From Fusobacteriota bacterium (lineage in GTDB: Bacteria; Fusobacteriota; Fusobacteriia; Fusobacteriales; Fusobacteriaceae), in NCBI GenBank assembly GCA_023389595.1, contig JAEWEF010000010.1, positions 1 to 5,661 on the forward strand: a stretch of 5,661 nucleotides of DNA, given 5' to 3'. Both the position numbers and the translations under genes were made by a program. Positions 1-5,661 of this stretch are shown in pieces; the stretch's first letter is position 1; each line of letters starts with the position of its first letter. The notes below the pieces were generated by a model that did not search any database, had not been told where the DNA came from, and worked only from the letters and a program-made list of their open reading frames with translations.

Positions 1-320
1 GGATGAACGACTAATCCAGCCTGTTTATTTATTATTAAAAAATTTTCATTTTCATAAACTATATCAATCGGAATATTTTCTGGCGATAATTCAATTTCAT
101 CTTCTTCAGGTATATCGATTTCCAATCTATCATTTAATTTAAGTTTTTTTGATTTTTTATTACATAAAATATCATTTACACGAACAAAATTACCGCCTAT
201 TAATTTCTCTACATAGCTTCTTGTGACTTCTTCTAAACTTTCACTTATATATTTATCTAATCTTTGTTCGTTTCCATTTTCATCAACAACAAAAGAAAAA
301 GTTTCTATTATTTTAGACAT
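1..320 (-). CDS. rluD: RluD-type 23S rRNA pseudouridine synthase, N-terminal part (runs off the left edge)
   Basis: Reading the minus strand from the ATG at 320 gives 107 codons (the last needs only CC, so Pro) with no stop before the window edge. Residues about 18-70 look like an S4 RNA-binding domain: it opens RLDKYISESLEEVTRS and includes FVRVND. Residues 84-107 enter the catalytic fold with DIVYENENFLIINK followed by QAGLVVHP, the signature that opens RluA/RluD family enzymes. These convert selected uridines of 23S rRNA to pseudouridine in the cytoplasm; RluD itself modifies the helix 69 loop. The catalytic Asp of the GRLD motif lies beyond the window. The usual NKPAG reads NKQAG here. 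AAGGAG at 325-330 lies only four bases before the ATG. Family assignment is firm. RluD rather than another S4-bearing RluA paralogue is likely but not proven from this fragment. Confidence 0.9.
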   Translation of the reverse strand, partial: MSKIIETFSFVVDENGNEQRLDKYISESLEEVTRSYVEKLIGGNFVRVNDILCNKKSKKLKLNDRLEIDIPEEDEIELSPENIPIDIVYENENFLIINKQAGLVVH

Positions 321-357
321 TTTTCTCCTTAAAAAATATTATAAAGTTCTATTTTTC

Positions 358-366
358 ATTATATCA
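358..366 (-). promoter_or_regulatory. Candidate extended -10 promoter for the rluD-like gene
   Basis: On the minus strand the sequence reads TGATATAAT: a perfect TATAAT box (358-363) preceded by the TG of an extended -10 element (365-366). It would start transcription near 351, giving a leader of about 30 bases with the AAGGAG site inside it. No good -35 box lies 17 bases upstream, which is tolerable for an extended -10 promoter. In DNA this AT-rich a TATAAT can arise by chance; the TG and the position raise its likelihood. Confidence 0.5.
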
Positions 367-432
367 TAATTTTTTTTGCATTTCTATATTTTACAATTCT
401 AATAATTTTAATTTTTATTTTATATTTTTCTA

Positions 433-461
433 TTTACTCTATTATTTCTAAATGTTAAAAT
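433..461 (+). promoter_or_regulatory. Candidate sigma-70 type promoter for the dehydrogenase-desulfidase operon
   Basis: TTTACT (433-438) and TAAAAT (456-461) are separated by 17 bases, and TGT directly before the -10 box makes it an extended -10. Transcription would start near 468, leaving a leader of about 25 bases that contains the GGAGG site at 483-487. A weaker alternative is TTGCAT (376-381) with TAATAA about 18 bases further on. No operator-like palindrome was recognised next to either. Confidence 0.45.
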
Positions 462-493
462 AAAAATAAAACAAAACGAAGTGGAGGTATATT

Positions 494-1273
494 ATGGATA
501 ACAGATTAGAAAATAAAATAGCCTTAATCACTGGTGCAAGTAGTGGAATAGGAAAAGCTTGCTGTGAATCTCTTGCTAAGATGGGAATGAATTTAATTAT
601 AACTGCAAGAAGAAAAAATATTTTAGATGAAATTTCTAAAGAGTTGTCTGATAAATTTGGTGTAAAAATTTTACCTTTACAAATTGATGTAAGTAGTGCT
701 CAAGATGTAAGCGAAAAAATAAATTCACTTCCTGATGAATGGAAAAAAATTAATGTGCTTGTAAATAATGCCGGACTTGCAATAGGAACAGATAAAGTTT
801 TCGATTACACTTTTGAAAAAATTGACAAAATGATAGACACTAACGTAAAAGGTTTGATGTATGTTTCTACTTCTGTAATACCTTTGATGTTAAAACACAA
901 AGAAATTTCTACTATAATAAATGTCGGTTCTGTTGCAGGAGATTTTTCATACGGTGGTGGAAGTATTTATTGTTCATCTAAGGCTGCAGTGAAAAGTTTT
1001 AGTGACGCGATGAGAATAGATCTTATCGATACAAACATTAAAGTTACAAATGTAAAACCAGGTCTTGTTGAAACTGAATTTAGTATAGTGAGATTTTCTG
1101 GTGATAAGGAAAAAGCAAAAAATGTTTATAAGGGAATTAATCCTCTTGTTGCTGAAGATATTGCAGATGTGATAGTTTATATTTGTAATCTTCCTGACAA
1201 TGTTCAAGTTCCTGAAATTACTCTTACACCACTACATCAAGCTTCAGTTAGAGATGTTTATAAAGAATGTTAG
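494..1273 (+). CDS. ydfG: YdfG-like NADP-dependent short-chain dehydrogenase (3-hydroxy acid/serine dehydrogenase family)
   Basis: This 259-residue protein is a classical short-chain dehydrogenase/reductase. The nucleotide-binding TGASSGIG is at residues 13-20, an Arg pair at 39-40 after the second strand favours NADP over NAD, NNAG is at 91-94, and the catalytic set is Asn117, Ser146, Tyr159 and Lys163 (YCSSK). Stretches such as SLPDEWKKINVLVNNAGLAIG, MIDTNVKGL and PGLVETEFSIVRFSGD closely resemble E. coli YdfG, which oxidises serine, allo-threonine and other 3-hydroxy acids and can reduce malonic semialdehyde. Length is normal (YdfG is 248). It is presumably a soluble cytoplasmic tetramer, by family. 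GGAGG six bases before the ATG supports the start. It is first in an operon, 13 bases before the desulfidase gene. The fold is certain; the physiological substrate is inferred. Confidence 0.94.
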   Translation: MDNRLENKIALITGASSGIGKACCESLAKMGMNLIITARRKNILDEISKELSDKFGVKILPLQIDVSSAQDVSEKINSLPDEWKKINVLVNNAGLAIGTDKVFDYTFEKIDKMIDTNVKGLMYVSTSVIPLMLKHKEISTIINVGSVAGDFSYGGGSIYCSSKAAVKSFSDAMRIDLIDTNIKVTNVKPGLVETEFSIVRFSGDKEKAKNVYKGINPLVAEDIADVIVYICNLPDNVQVPEITLTPLHQASVRDVYKEC

Positions 1274-1274
1274 T

Positions 1275-1280
1275 AAGGAG
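1275..1280 (+). promoter_or_regulatory. Ribosome binding site that fixes the start of the desulfidase gene
   Basis: AAGGAG lies six bases before the ATG at 1287 and directly after the TAG (1271-1273) of the dehydrogenase gene. It shows that translation starts at 1287, not at the in-frame ATG at 1200, which lies inside the dehydrogenase gene and has no such site before it. Confidence 0.85.
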
Positions 1281-1286
1281 AAAAAA

Positions 1287-2543
1287 ATGAATTATATAGA
1301 TTTTTTAAAAAAAGAATTGCTTGCAGCATTTGGTTGTACCGAACCAATAGCACTAGCTTATTGTGCTGCAAAAGTTAGAGATTTAATAGTTGATGAACCA
1401 GACGAAATTGTTGCAAACTTGTCTGGAAATATAATAAAAAATGCTAATAGCGTTAAAGTTCCTGGAACAGATGGTAGGCATGGGATTTATATTTCTGTTG
1501 TTGCAGGAGCATTTTTAGGAGATTCATCAAAGGAGTTAGAAGTTTTATCAGAAATAGATAAAAATCAACTTGAAAGATGTGATAAATTAATAGAGCAAGG
1601 GATATTAAAAGTTAATTTAGTTCCTGATGTTGCAAATTTATACATAGATATCTCTATGAAAAATAAAAAAAATTCTGCCAGAGTAATAATTCAAAAATCT
1701 CATACGAATATAATTTTTATGGAAAAAAACGGAGAAATTTTATTAGATAATAAGCAAGTCGAAAGTGAAGAAGAAAAAATGGATTTTTCTTTTGACAAAA
1801 TTTATGATTTTGCAAACGAAGTAGATTATACTCCACTTTTAGATATACTAGACAAACAAATTAATTATAATTTGGCGATAGCTAAAGAAGGTTTAGAAAA
1901 TGACTGGGGTTCTAATATAGGAAGTATAATTTTAAAAAATAATCCGTCAAATTATTACGAAAAATTAACTGCGTATGCAGCGGCAGGTTCTGATGCGAGA
2001 ATGAGCGGTTGTGAATTGCCAGTTGTAATAAATTCTGGTAGTGGCAATCAAGGTATAACAGTTGCTGTTCCCATAATAGTTTACTGCAATGACAACAATA
2101 TAGAAAAAGATAAATTTTATAGAGGATTAATTTTTGCAAATTTAATAGGTTTTTATTTAAAAGAAAATATTGGAAAATTATCTGCTTACTGTGGCGTTGT
2201 TTCGGCAGCCTGTGCTTCAGTTTGTGGTATAGCTTTTATTAAAGGCGACAGCAAAACAGTACTAATGGAAGCACTATCTAACGGGCTGGCAGTAAATTCT
2301 GGTGTAATTTGTGATGGAGCAAAGGCATCTTGTGCTGGAAAAATTACTTCATCTTTAAGAAATGCATTTTTAGGTTACGATCAGGCAAAAACTTTAAACA
2401 GTTATGAAATAGGTCATGGCATAGTTAAATCTAAATTGGATGAAACAATAAAAACTGTAGGTAATATTGCAAAATACGGAATGAAAGAAACTGACGAAAT
2501 AATTTTAAAAGAAATTTTAGGGCAAAGGGATTATATAAAATAA
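1287..2543 (+). CDS. cyuA: L-cysteine desulfidase / serine dehydratase alpha-like protein (UPF0597, CyuA family)
   Basis: The 418-residue product belongs to the UPF0597/COG3681 family. Its E. coli member CyuA (YhaM) and an archaeal relative break L-cysteine into pyruvate, ammonia and sulfide, using an oxygen-sensitive iron-sulfur cluster rather than PLP. Visible markers are the N-terminal FGCTEPIALAY (Cys17), KVPGTDGRHG at 57-66, SGCELPVVINSGSGNQG at 240-256 (a probable substrate-carboxylate-binding loop), Cys302/309/313 in the YCGVVSAACASVCG region, and ICDGAKASCAGK at 341-352 (Cys342, Cys349). The last region resembles the cluster-binding part of iron-sulfur L-serine dehydratases; which cysteines are ligands is inferred. 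Length is typical, and it has no signal peptide or membrane segment. It follows the dehydrogenase by 13 bases and is followed by a terminator, so the two form one operon. Some annotation pipelines would call this a serine ammonia-lyase alpha subunit; sequence alone does not settle cysteine versus serine. Confidence 0.9.
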   Translation: MNYIDFLKKELLAAFGCTEPIALAYCAAKVRDLIVDEPDEIVANLSGNIIKNANSVKVPGTDGRHGIYISVVAGAFLGDSSKELEVLSEIDKNQLERCDKLIEQGILKVNLVPDVANLYIDISMKNKKNSARVIIQKSHTNIIFMEKNGEILLDNKQVESEEEKMDFSFDKIYDFANEVDYTPLLDILDKQINYNLAIAKEGLENDWGSNIGSIILKNNPSNYYEKLTAYAAAGSDARMSGCELPVVINSGSGNQGITVAVPIIVYCNDNNIEKDKFYRGLIFANLIGFYLKENIGKLSAYCGVVSAACASVCGIAFIKGDSKTVLMEALSNGLAVNSGVICDGAKASCAGKITSSLRNAFLGYDQAKTLNSYEIGHGIVKSKLDETIKTVGNIAKYGMKETDEIILKEILGQRDYIK

Positions 2544-2553
2544 TTTTTTAATT

Positions 2554-2584
2554 AGAGGAAAATAAAATTTTTTCCTCTCTTTTT
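2554..2584 (+). terminator. Intrinsic terminator closing the dehydrogenase-desulfidase operon
   Basis: AGAGGAAAA (2554-2562) pairs perfectly with TTTTCCTCT (2570-2578) around a seven-base loop, and a T run (2580-2584) follows. It begins ten bases after the stop codon of the desulfidase gene. The position separates this operon from glmS, whose ATG is 58 bases downstream. Confidence 0.82.
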
Positions 2585-2642
2585 AAATTATTTTTGATTT
2601 TTAAATTTAATACAAAGATTTTTTTGCAAAAGGAGAATTAAT

Positions 2643-4463
2643 ATGTGTGGTATAGTTGGTTACGCTGGGAGCAATTATGATGCTATCGATACTATTTTAG
2701 AAAGTTTAGAAAAATTAGAATATAGAGGTTACGATTCGTCAGGTATAGCATACATATCAGATGAAAATTTATATGTCGAAAAAAAACAGGGAAGAATTTC
2801 AAATTTAAGAGAGTACATAAAAAATATAAAAAAAGAATCTAACATAGGTATAGGTCACACTAGATGGGCAACTCACGGCTTGCCTATAGATAAAAATGCT
2901 CATCCTCATTACAGCGAAAAAAAAGATGTTATGCTCGTTCATAACGGAATAATAGAAAATTATTTGGAATTAAAAAATGAACTTGTTGCACAAAATGTAA
3001 AGTTTAATTCCGACACAGATAGCGAAGTTGTCGCACAATTATTTTCTAAAATTTATGACGGCAATGCAATGTCAACTCTAAATAAAGTTTTAGAAAAAAT
3101 TAGAGGGAGTTATGCACTTGCAATTATGCACAAAGATGAAAAAAATAAAATATTTTTCTGCAAAAATCACAGTCCACTTATAATAGGTTTAGGTGAAAAA
3201 AACAATTTTATTGCATCAGATATTTCTGCAATTTTAAAACACACTAACAAAATAATTTTTGTTGAAGATGGTGATAAGGGATATATAAGCAACAACGAAG
3301 TTGTTATTTTCGATAAAAATAATAACGAAGTAAAAAGAGAAATAAATGAAATAAATTGGAATTTTGAGCAAGCAACAAAATGTGGTTACGAGCATTTTAT
3401 GATAAAAGAAATTGAAGAACAACCTGAAATTATACAAAAAACCTTAAATGTTTACGCCGATGAAAATAAAATAAATTTCGATGAGCAACTTGAAAATATA
3501 AATTTAGAAAAAATAAATAAAATTTACATAGTGGCTTGTGGTACAGCTTATCACGCTGGACTGCAGGCAAAATATTTTTTCAAAAAAATTGTCGATATGG
3601 AAATTTCTGTCGATATTGCTTCTGAATTTAGATTCGAAGAACCGAATATTGATGAAAATACTCTTGCAATTTTTATTAGTCAGTCTGGCGAAACATATGA
3701 CACATTAATGAGTTTAAAATTTGCAAAAGAAATGGGAGCAAAAACTCTTGCCATATCAAACGTTCTCGGTTCAACAATTACGAGAGAGGCCGATGCAGTT
3801 ATCTATACTTTAGCTGGCCCAGAAATTTCTGTTGCATCAACTAAGGCTTACACAGCTCAATGTTTAGTTCTGTATCTTTTTGCAATTTATTTTGCTGAAA
3901 TAAAAAACAAAATTTCTCGAGAAAATTTAAAAAACTATTTGCAAGATGTAAAAGAATTAATAAGTGGCATTCAAAATTTAATTTCACAAAAAGAAAAAAT
4001 CAAAAATATAATTTACAAAACAGAAAATTTTCATAACGGTTTTTATATAGGCAGAGGTATAGATGAAAAAATTGCAAGAGAGGGCAGCTTAAAAATGAAA
4101 GAAATAAGTTATATGCATACTGAGGCTATAGCTGCCGGAGAATTAAAACATGGAACTATAGCCTTGATAGAAAAAAATGTTATGGTTGTTGCAATTTGTA
4201 CAAATGATGATATGGACGAGAAAATGATAGCAAACATTAAAGAAGTTAAAGCAAGAGGTGCTTATGTAATTAGTATAGGAACAGAAAAAAGTAAAATGGA
4301 TCAAGTTTCTGATGAAAACATAAAAATTAATTCTTGTGGAAATTTTTTAACTCCACTTTGTGCAGTTGTGGCTATGCAATATCTATCTTATTATAAAGCT
4401 CTTAGTTTAAATCTTGATATAGACAAACCGAGAAATCTTGCAAAATCTGTTACCGTTGAGTAA
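2643..4463 (+). CDS. glmS: Glutamine-fructose-6-phosphate aminotransferase (isomerizing), GlmS
   Basis: This enzyme makes glucosamine-6-phosphate and glutamate from fructose-6-phosphate and glutamine, the committed cytoplasmic step toward UDP-GlcNAc for peptidoglycan and surface polysaccharide. The 606 residues match the usual length of about 609. The N-terminal glutamine amidotransferase half begins MCGIVGYAG, so Cys2 becomes the N-terminal nucleophile after Met removal; it carries EYRGYDSSG (26-34), RWATHG (74-79), HNG (100-102) and Asp125. Two sugar isomerase (SIS) domains follow: ACGTAYHA (298-305), the phosphate-binding SQSGETYDT (346-354), STKAYTAQ (399-406), EGSLKMKEISY (480-490) and GELKHG (499-504). 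The C-terminus DKPRNLAKSVTVE carries the conserved active-site Lys601. AAGGAG at 2630-2635 is seven bases before the ATG. Only 58 bases separate it from the upstream terminator. No strong promoter is evident there, and there is no room for a glmS ribozyme. The next gene starts 22 bases downstream, so cotranscription is likely. Confidence 0.98.
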   Translation: MCGIVGYAGSNYDAIDTILESLEKLEYRGYDSSGIAYISDENLYVEKKQGRISNLREYIKNIKKESNIGIGHTRWATHGLPIDKNAHPHYSEKKDVMLVHNGIIENYLELKNELVAQNVKFNSDTDSEVVAQLFSKIYDGNAMSTLNKVLEKIRGSYALAIMHKDEKNKIFFCKNHSPLIIGLGEKNNFIASDISAILKHTNKIIFVEDGDKGYISNNEVVIFDKNNNEVKREINEINWNFEQATKCGYEHFMIKEIEEQPEIIQKTLNVYADENKINFDEQLENINLEKINKIYIVACGTAYHAGLQAKYFFKKIVDMEISVDIASEFRFEEPNIDENTLAIFISQSGETYDTLMSLKFAKEMGAKTLAISNVLGSTITREADAVIYTLAGPEISVASTKAYTAQCLVLYLFAIYFAEIKNKISRENLKNYLQDVKELISGIQNLISQKEKIKNIIYKTENFHNGFYIGRGIDEKIAREGSLKMKEISYMHTEAIAAGELKHGTIALIEKNVMVVAICTNDDMDEKMIANIKEVKARGAYVISIGTEKSKMDQVSDENIKINSCGNFLTPLCAVVAMQYLSYYKALSLNLDIDKPRNLAKSVTVE

Positions 4464-4485
4464 AAAATAAAAACGAGGCGTTCTT

Positions 4486-5331
4486 ATGAAAAAAGTTTTA
4501 ATATTAGATGGATCGACAGCTGAAGCTTTTAAACATTTTAATAAAAAATATGAATTTACCGATTTGTTTTGTTTAAACGACGAAGAACTTGTAAAAGAAA
4601 TTCATAAAAAATATATTTTGGCCGGTGCAGATGTAGTTACAACCAACAGTTTTAATGCAAACCAAATTTATTTAGAAAAAAATATTTCATCTTACGACTT
4701 ATCAAAAAAAGCAGCTGCAATTGCAAAAAATGCAATTCAAGAATTAAAAATTAACAAAAAAATTTACATAGCTGGAGCAATAGGTCCGTCAAATATAATT
4801 TTGAGTCATAACGAAGATAAAAATATTTTTACAAAATTAAAAAACAGTTATTTGTATCAATTGGAAGCATTTATCGAAAGTGATGTAGATTTTATTTTGT
4901 TAGAAACTTTTTTCGATTACAAAAATATAGAACTTATCTTTGAAGTTATCGACAGCATAAAAAATAAAATCAACAAGGTGATAATTTTTTCTATAACTAT
5001 AAACGAAGAAGGAAAAATTTTTTCTGGAGAAAATTTTTTAGAAATTTTCAAAAAATTCGAAAGAGATTTCGTTAAAGTTATAGGTTTTAACTGCGGCTTT
5101 GGTATAAAAGGCATGGATAAATTTTTAGAACAACTAAAAATTTTTAATAAAAAAATAATTTTTTATCCAAATGTCGATTCTAAAAAAAATTACGAAAAAA
5201 AATTTGAAGAATTTTCTTTTTATGCAGAAAATTTTTTGAAAAAATTCGATTTTTATATTTTTGGTAGCTGTTGCAGCACAGATTTTAACTATACGAAAAA
5301 AATTTATGAAATAATAAATGAAAGGAAGTGA
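4486..5331 (+). CDS. Stand-alone homocysteine S-methyltransferase family protein (zinc type)
   Basis: The 281-residue protein has the order of motifs of the homocysteine-binding barrel found in MmuM, YitJ and the front of MetH: LDGS (7-10), AGADVVTTNSFNANQ (46-60), AGAIGPS (96-102), LLETFFD (138-144), FSGE (179-182), GFNCGFG (200-206), YPN (227-229) and GSCCSTD (260-266). Cys203, Cys262 and Cys263 are the three expected zinc ligands that activate the homocysteine thiol. The family moves a methyl group to homocysteine to form methionine. The donor cannot be told: S-methylmethionine is common for stand-alone forms, methylfolate or a corrinoid protein for MetH-like ones. It is somewhat short (about 300-320 is usual) and very Lys/Phe/Ile-rich, with a divergent NVDS where relatives usually have NAG. 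A GAGG site (4475-4478) precedes the ATG by seven bases. It lies 22 bases after glmS and four bases before the next gene. Confidence 0.87.
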   Translation: MKKVLILDGSTAEAFKHFNKKYEFTDLFCLNDEELVKEIHKKYILAGADVVTTNSFNANQIYLEKNISSYDLSKKAAAIAKNAIQELKINKKIYIAGAIGPSNIILSHNEDKNIFTKLKNSYLYQLEAFIESDVDFILLETFFDYKNIELIFEVIDSIKNKINKVIIFSITINEEGKIFSGENFLEIFKKFERDFVKVIGFNCGFGIKGMDKFLEQLKIFNKKIIFYPNVDSKKNYEKKFEEFSFYAENFLKKFDFYIFGSCCSTDFNYTKKIYEIINERK

Positions 5332-5338
5332 AATTTTG
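5321..5338 (+). promoter_or_regulatory. Ribosome binding site and TTG start of the 82-residue gene
   Basis: AAAGGAAG (5321-5328) overlaps the last codons of the methyltransferase gene and lies seven bases before TTG at 5336-5338. The in-frame ATG at 5318 has only an A/T-rich run before it and no Shine-Dalgarno sequence; the only good site lies after that ATG. The TTG is therefore preferred, giving a tight stop-to-start spacing of four bases. Confidence 0.65.
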
Positions 5339-5584
5339 GAAATAAAAAGACTTACACCTGATGAGATTAAAAAAATAATTGACGAACTAAAAAGTAACGG
5401 AAAATTTTACGAATACAGAGATATGATGACTGACGATTTTGAAGAACACAAAATTGTATACAAATTATCTGAAGATGAAATGATAGCTACCGCTCATGCA
5501 AACGATACAATACCGTACAAGCTAAAAGAATTTTACGATTGGCAGCAAATGAACATTTTAATAGAAGAAGACGAAGGAATTTAA
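5336..5584 (+). CDS. Small acidic protein of unknown function, 82 residues, probable TTG start
   Basis: I do not recognise this family. From the TTG the product begins MEIKRLTPDEIKKIIDELK, a likely amphipathic helix, and continues through FYEYRDMM, EEHKIVYKLSEDEMIATAHAND and a tail ending LIEEDEGI. By hand count it has 21 Asp/Glu and 11 Lys/Arg (net about -10), no cysteine, one tryptophan (Trp69), and no signal peptide or membrane segment, so a soluble cytoplasmic protein is expected. Base composition and codon use match the neighbours. The start four bases after the methyltransferase stop, the ribosome site inside that gene and the terminator just behind argue that it is a real, translationally coupled last gene of the glmS unit. 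Starting at ATG 5318 would add six residues. A structural or regulatory partner of the methyltransferase is possible but only a guess from position. Confidence 0.75.
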   Translation: MEIKRLTPDEIKKIIDELKSNGKFYEYRDMMTDDFEEHKIVYKLSEDEMIATAHANDTIPYKLKEFYDWQQMNILIEEDEGI

Positions 5585-5592
5585 TAAATAAA

Positions 5593-5621
5593 AAAAAGCA
5601 TGAATAAAATTCATGCTTTTT
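5593..5621. terminator. Bidirectional intrinsic terminator between convergent genes
   Basis: AAAAAGCATGAAT (5593-5605) and ATTCATGCTTTTT (5609-5621) form a perfect 13-bp stem with a three-base AAA loop. The T run within and after the right arm serves plus-strand transcripts ending after the 82-residue gene. The A run on the left reads as T on the minus strand and serves the convergent gene whose stop is at 5639-5641. It begins nine bases after the plus-strand stop. Confidence 0.88.
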
Positions 5622-5638
5622 AAATTTTTAGTTATAAA

Positions 5639-5661
5639 TTAGAAGTTAAATTTATATCCAA
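5639..5661 (-). CDS. C-terminal end of a convergent gene, probably an outer-membrane beta-barrel protein (runs off the right edge)
   Basis: On the minus strand, the bases just before the bidirectional terminator read Gly-Tyr-Lys-Phe-Asn-Phe followed by TAA (stop at 5639-5641); one more partial codon (xTT) precedes. A C-terminal Phe with aromatic residues at alternating positions is the known signature of the last strand of outer-membrane beta-barrels, recognised by the BamA machinery. A gene end is expected here, because the hairpin at 5593-5621 has a T tract suited to minus-strand transcripts. Only six complete residues are visible, so both the reading frame and the product are provisional. 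Confidence 0.45.

Noticed and set aside
321..493. Riboswitch, T-box or small RNA in the divergent intergenic region.
   Set aside because: The sequence is low-complexity A/T with no G/C-bearing stem of note, and the predicted leaders are only about 25-30 bases.
974..1207. Minus-strand open frame of 77 codons inside the dehydrogenase gene.
   Set aside because: It is a shadow of a clearly conserved plus-strand gene, with no ribosome site and no recognisable protein. The same holds for the minus-strand frames at 1912-2139, 3234-3437 and 4917-5114.
1200..1286. An in-frame upstream ATG at 1200 that would add 29 residues to the desulfidase protein.
   Set aside because: It lies inside the dehydrogenase gene, has no ribosome site, and the added residues are not family-like. 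AAGGAG at 1275-1280 points to the ATG at 1287, where the FGCTEP motif falls near the N-terminus as expected.
2544..2642. A glmS ribozyme or other riboswitch before glmS.
   Set aside because: The gap is 99 bases, of which the first third is an ordinary terminator hairpin; the remainder is too short and shows no extended base pairing.
5318..5335. ATG at 5318 as the start of the 82-residue protein gene (88 residues).
   Set aside because: There is no Shine-Dalgarno sequence before it, while a good one follows it and is correctly spaced for TTG at 5336. It cannot be fully excluded.
1..5661. Mobile element, CRISPR array, phage genes or a novel defence system.
   Set aside because: All confidently read genes are ordinary metabolic or rRNA-modification genes of uniform composition. 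I saw no direct repeats, terminal inverted repeats, transposase, integrase or nuclease motifs.

Overview
The window is very AT-rich (roughly 28-30% G+C by eye) and densely coded. The likely source is a low-GC, outer-membrane-bearing anaerobe of the Fusobacteriota (Fusobacterium, Leptotrichia or Sneathia type). This rests on the base composition, strong AAGGAG ribosome binding sites, an apparent iron-sulfur cysteine desulfidase, and a gene tail at the right edge ending in Gly-Tyr-Lys-Phe-Asn-Phe-stop, which looks like the last strand of an outer-membrane beta-barrel. It is an inference; a low-GC Firmicute would fit everything except that tail.

Layout from left to right. (1) 1-320, minus strand: the N-terminal 107 codons of an RluD-type 23S rRNA pseudouridine synthase, cut by the window edge. 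(2) 321-493: a divergent intergenic region with a plausible extended -10 promoter on each strand. (3) 494-2543, plus strand: a two-gene operon of a YdfG-like short-chain dehydrogenase and an L-cysteine desulfidase/serine dehydratase-like protein (UPF0597/CyuA family), closed by a clear intrinsic terminator at 2554-2584. (4) 2643-5584, plus strand: a second transcription unit holding glmS, a small stand-alone zinc-type homocysteine S-methyltransferase homologue, and an 82-residue acidic protein of unknown function that probably starts at TTG. (5) 5593-5621: a perfect 13-bp hairpin flanked by A and T runs, able to terminate transcription from both sides. (6) 5639-5661, minus strand: the last codons of a convergent gene, probably an outer-membrane protein.

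The first operon suggests catabolism of hydroxy- and thiol-amino acids: YdfG-type enzymes oxidise serine-like 3-hydroxy acids, and the CyuA family releases pyruvate, ammonia and sulfide from cysteine. In the second unit, glmS commits fructose-6-phosphate to cell-wall amino sugars, while the gene behind it looks like a methyl-transfer enzyme for homocysteine. The latter two have no obvious biochemical link. No mobile element, CRISPR array, tRNA or rRNA was seen, and no intergenic stretch exceeds 300 bases. Most of the window is ordinary metabolism. The parts least explained by known families are the 82-residue protein and the short, divergent methyltransferase next to it.
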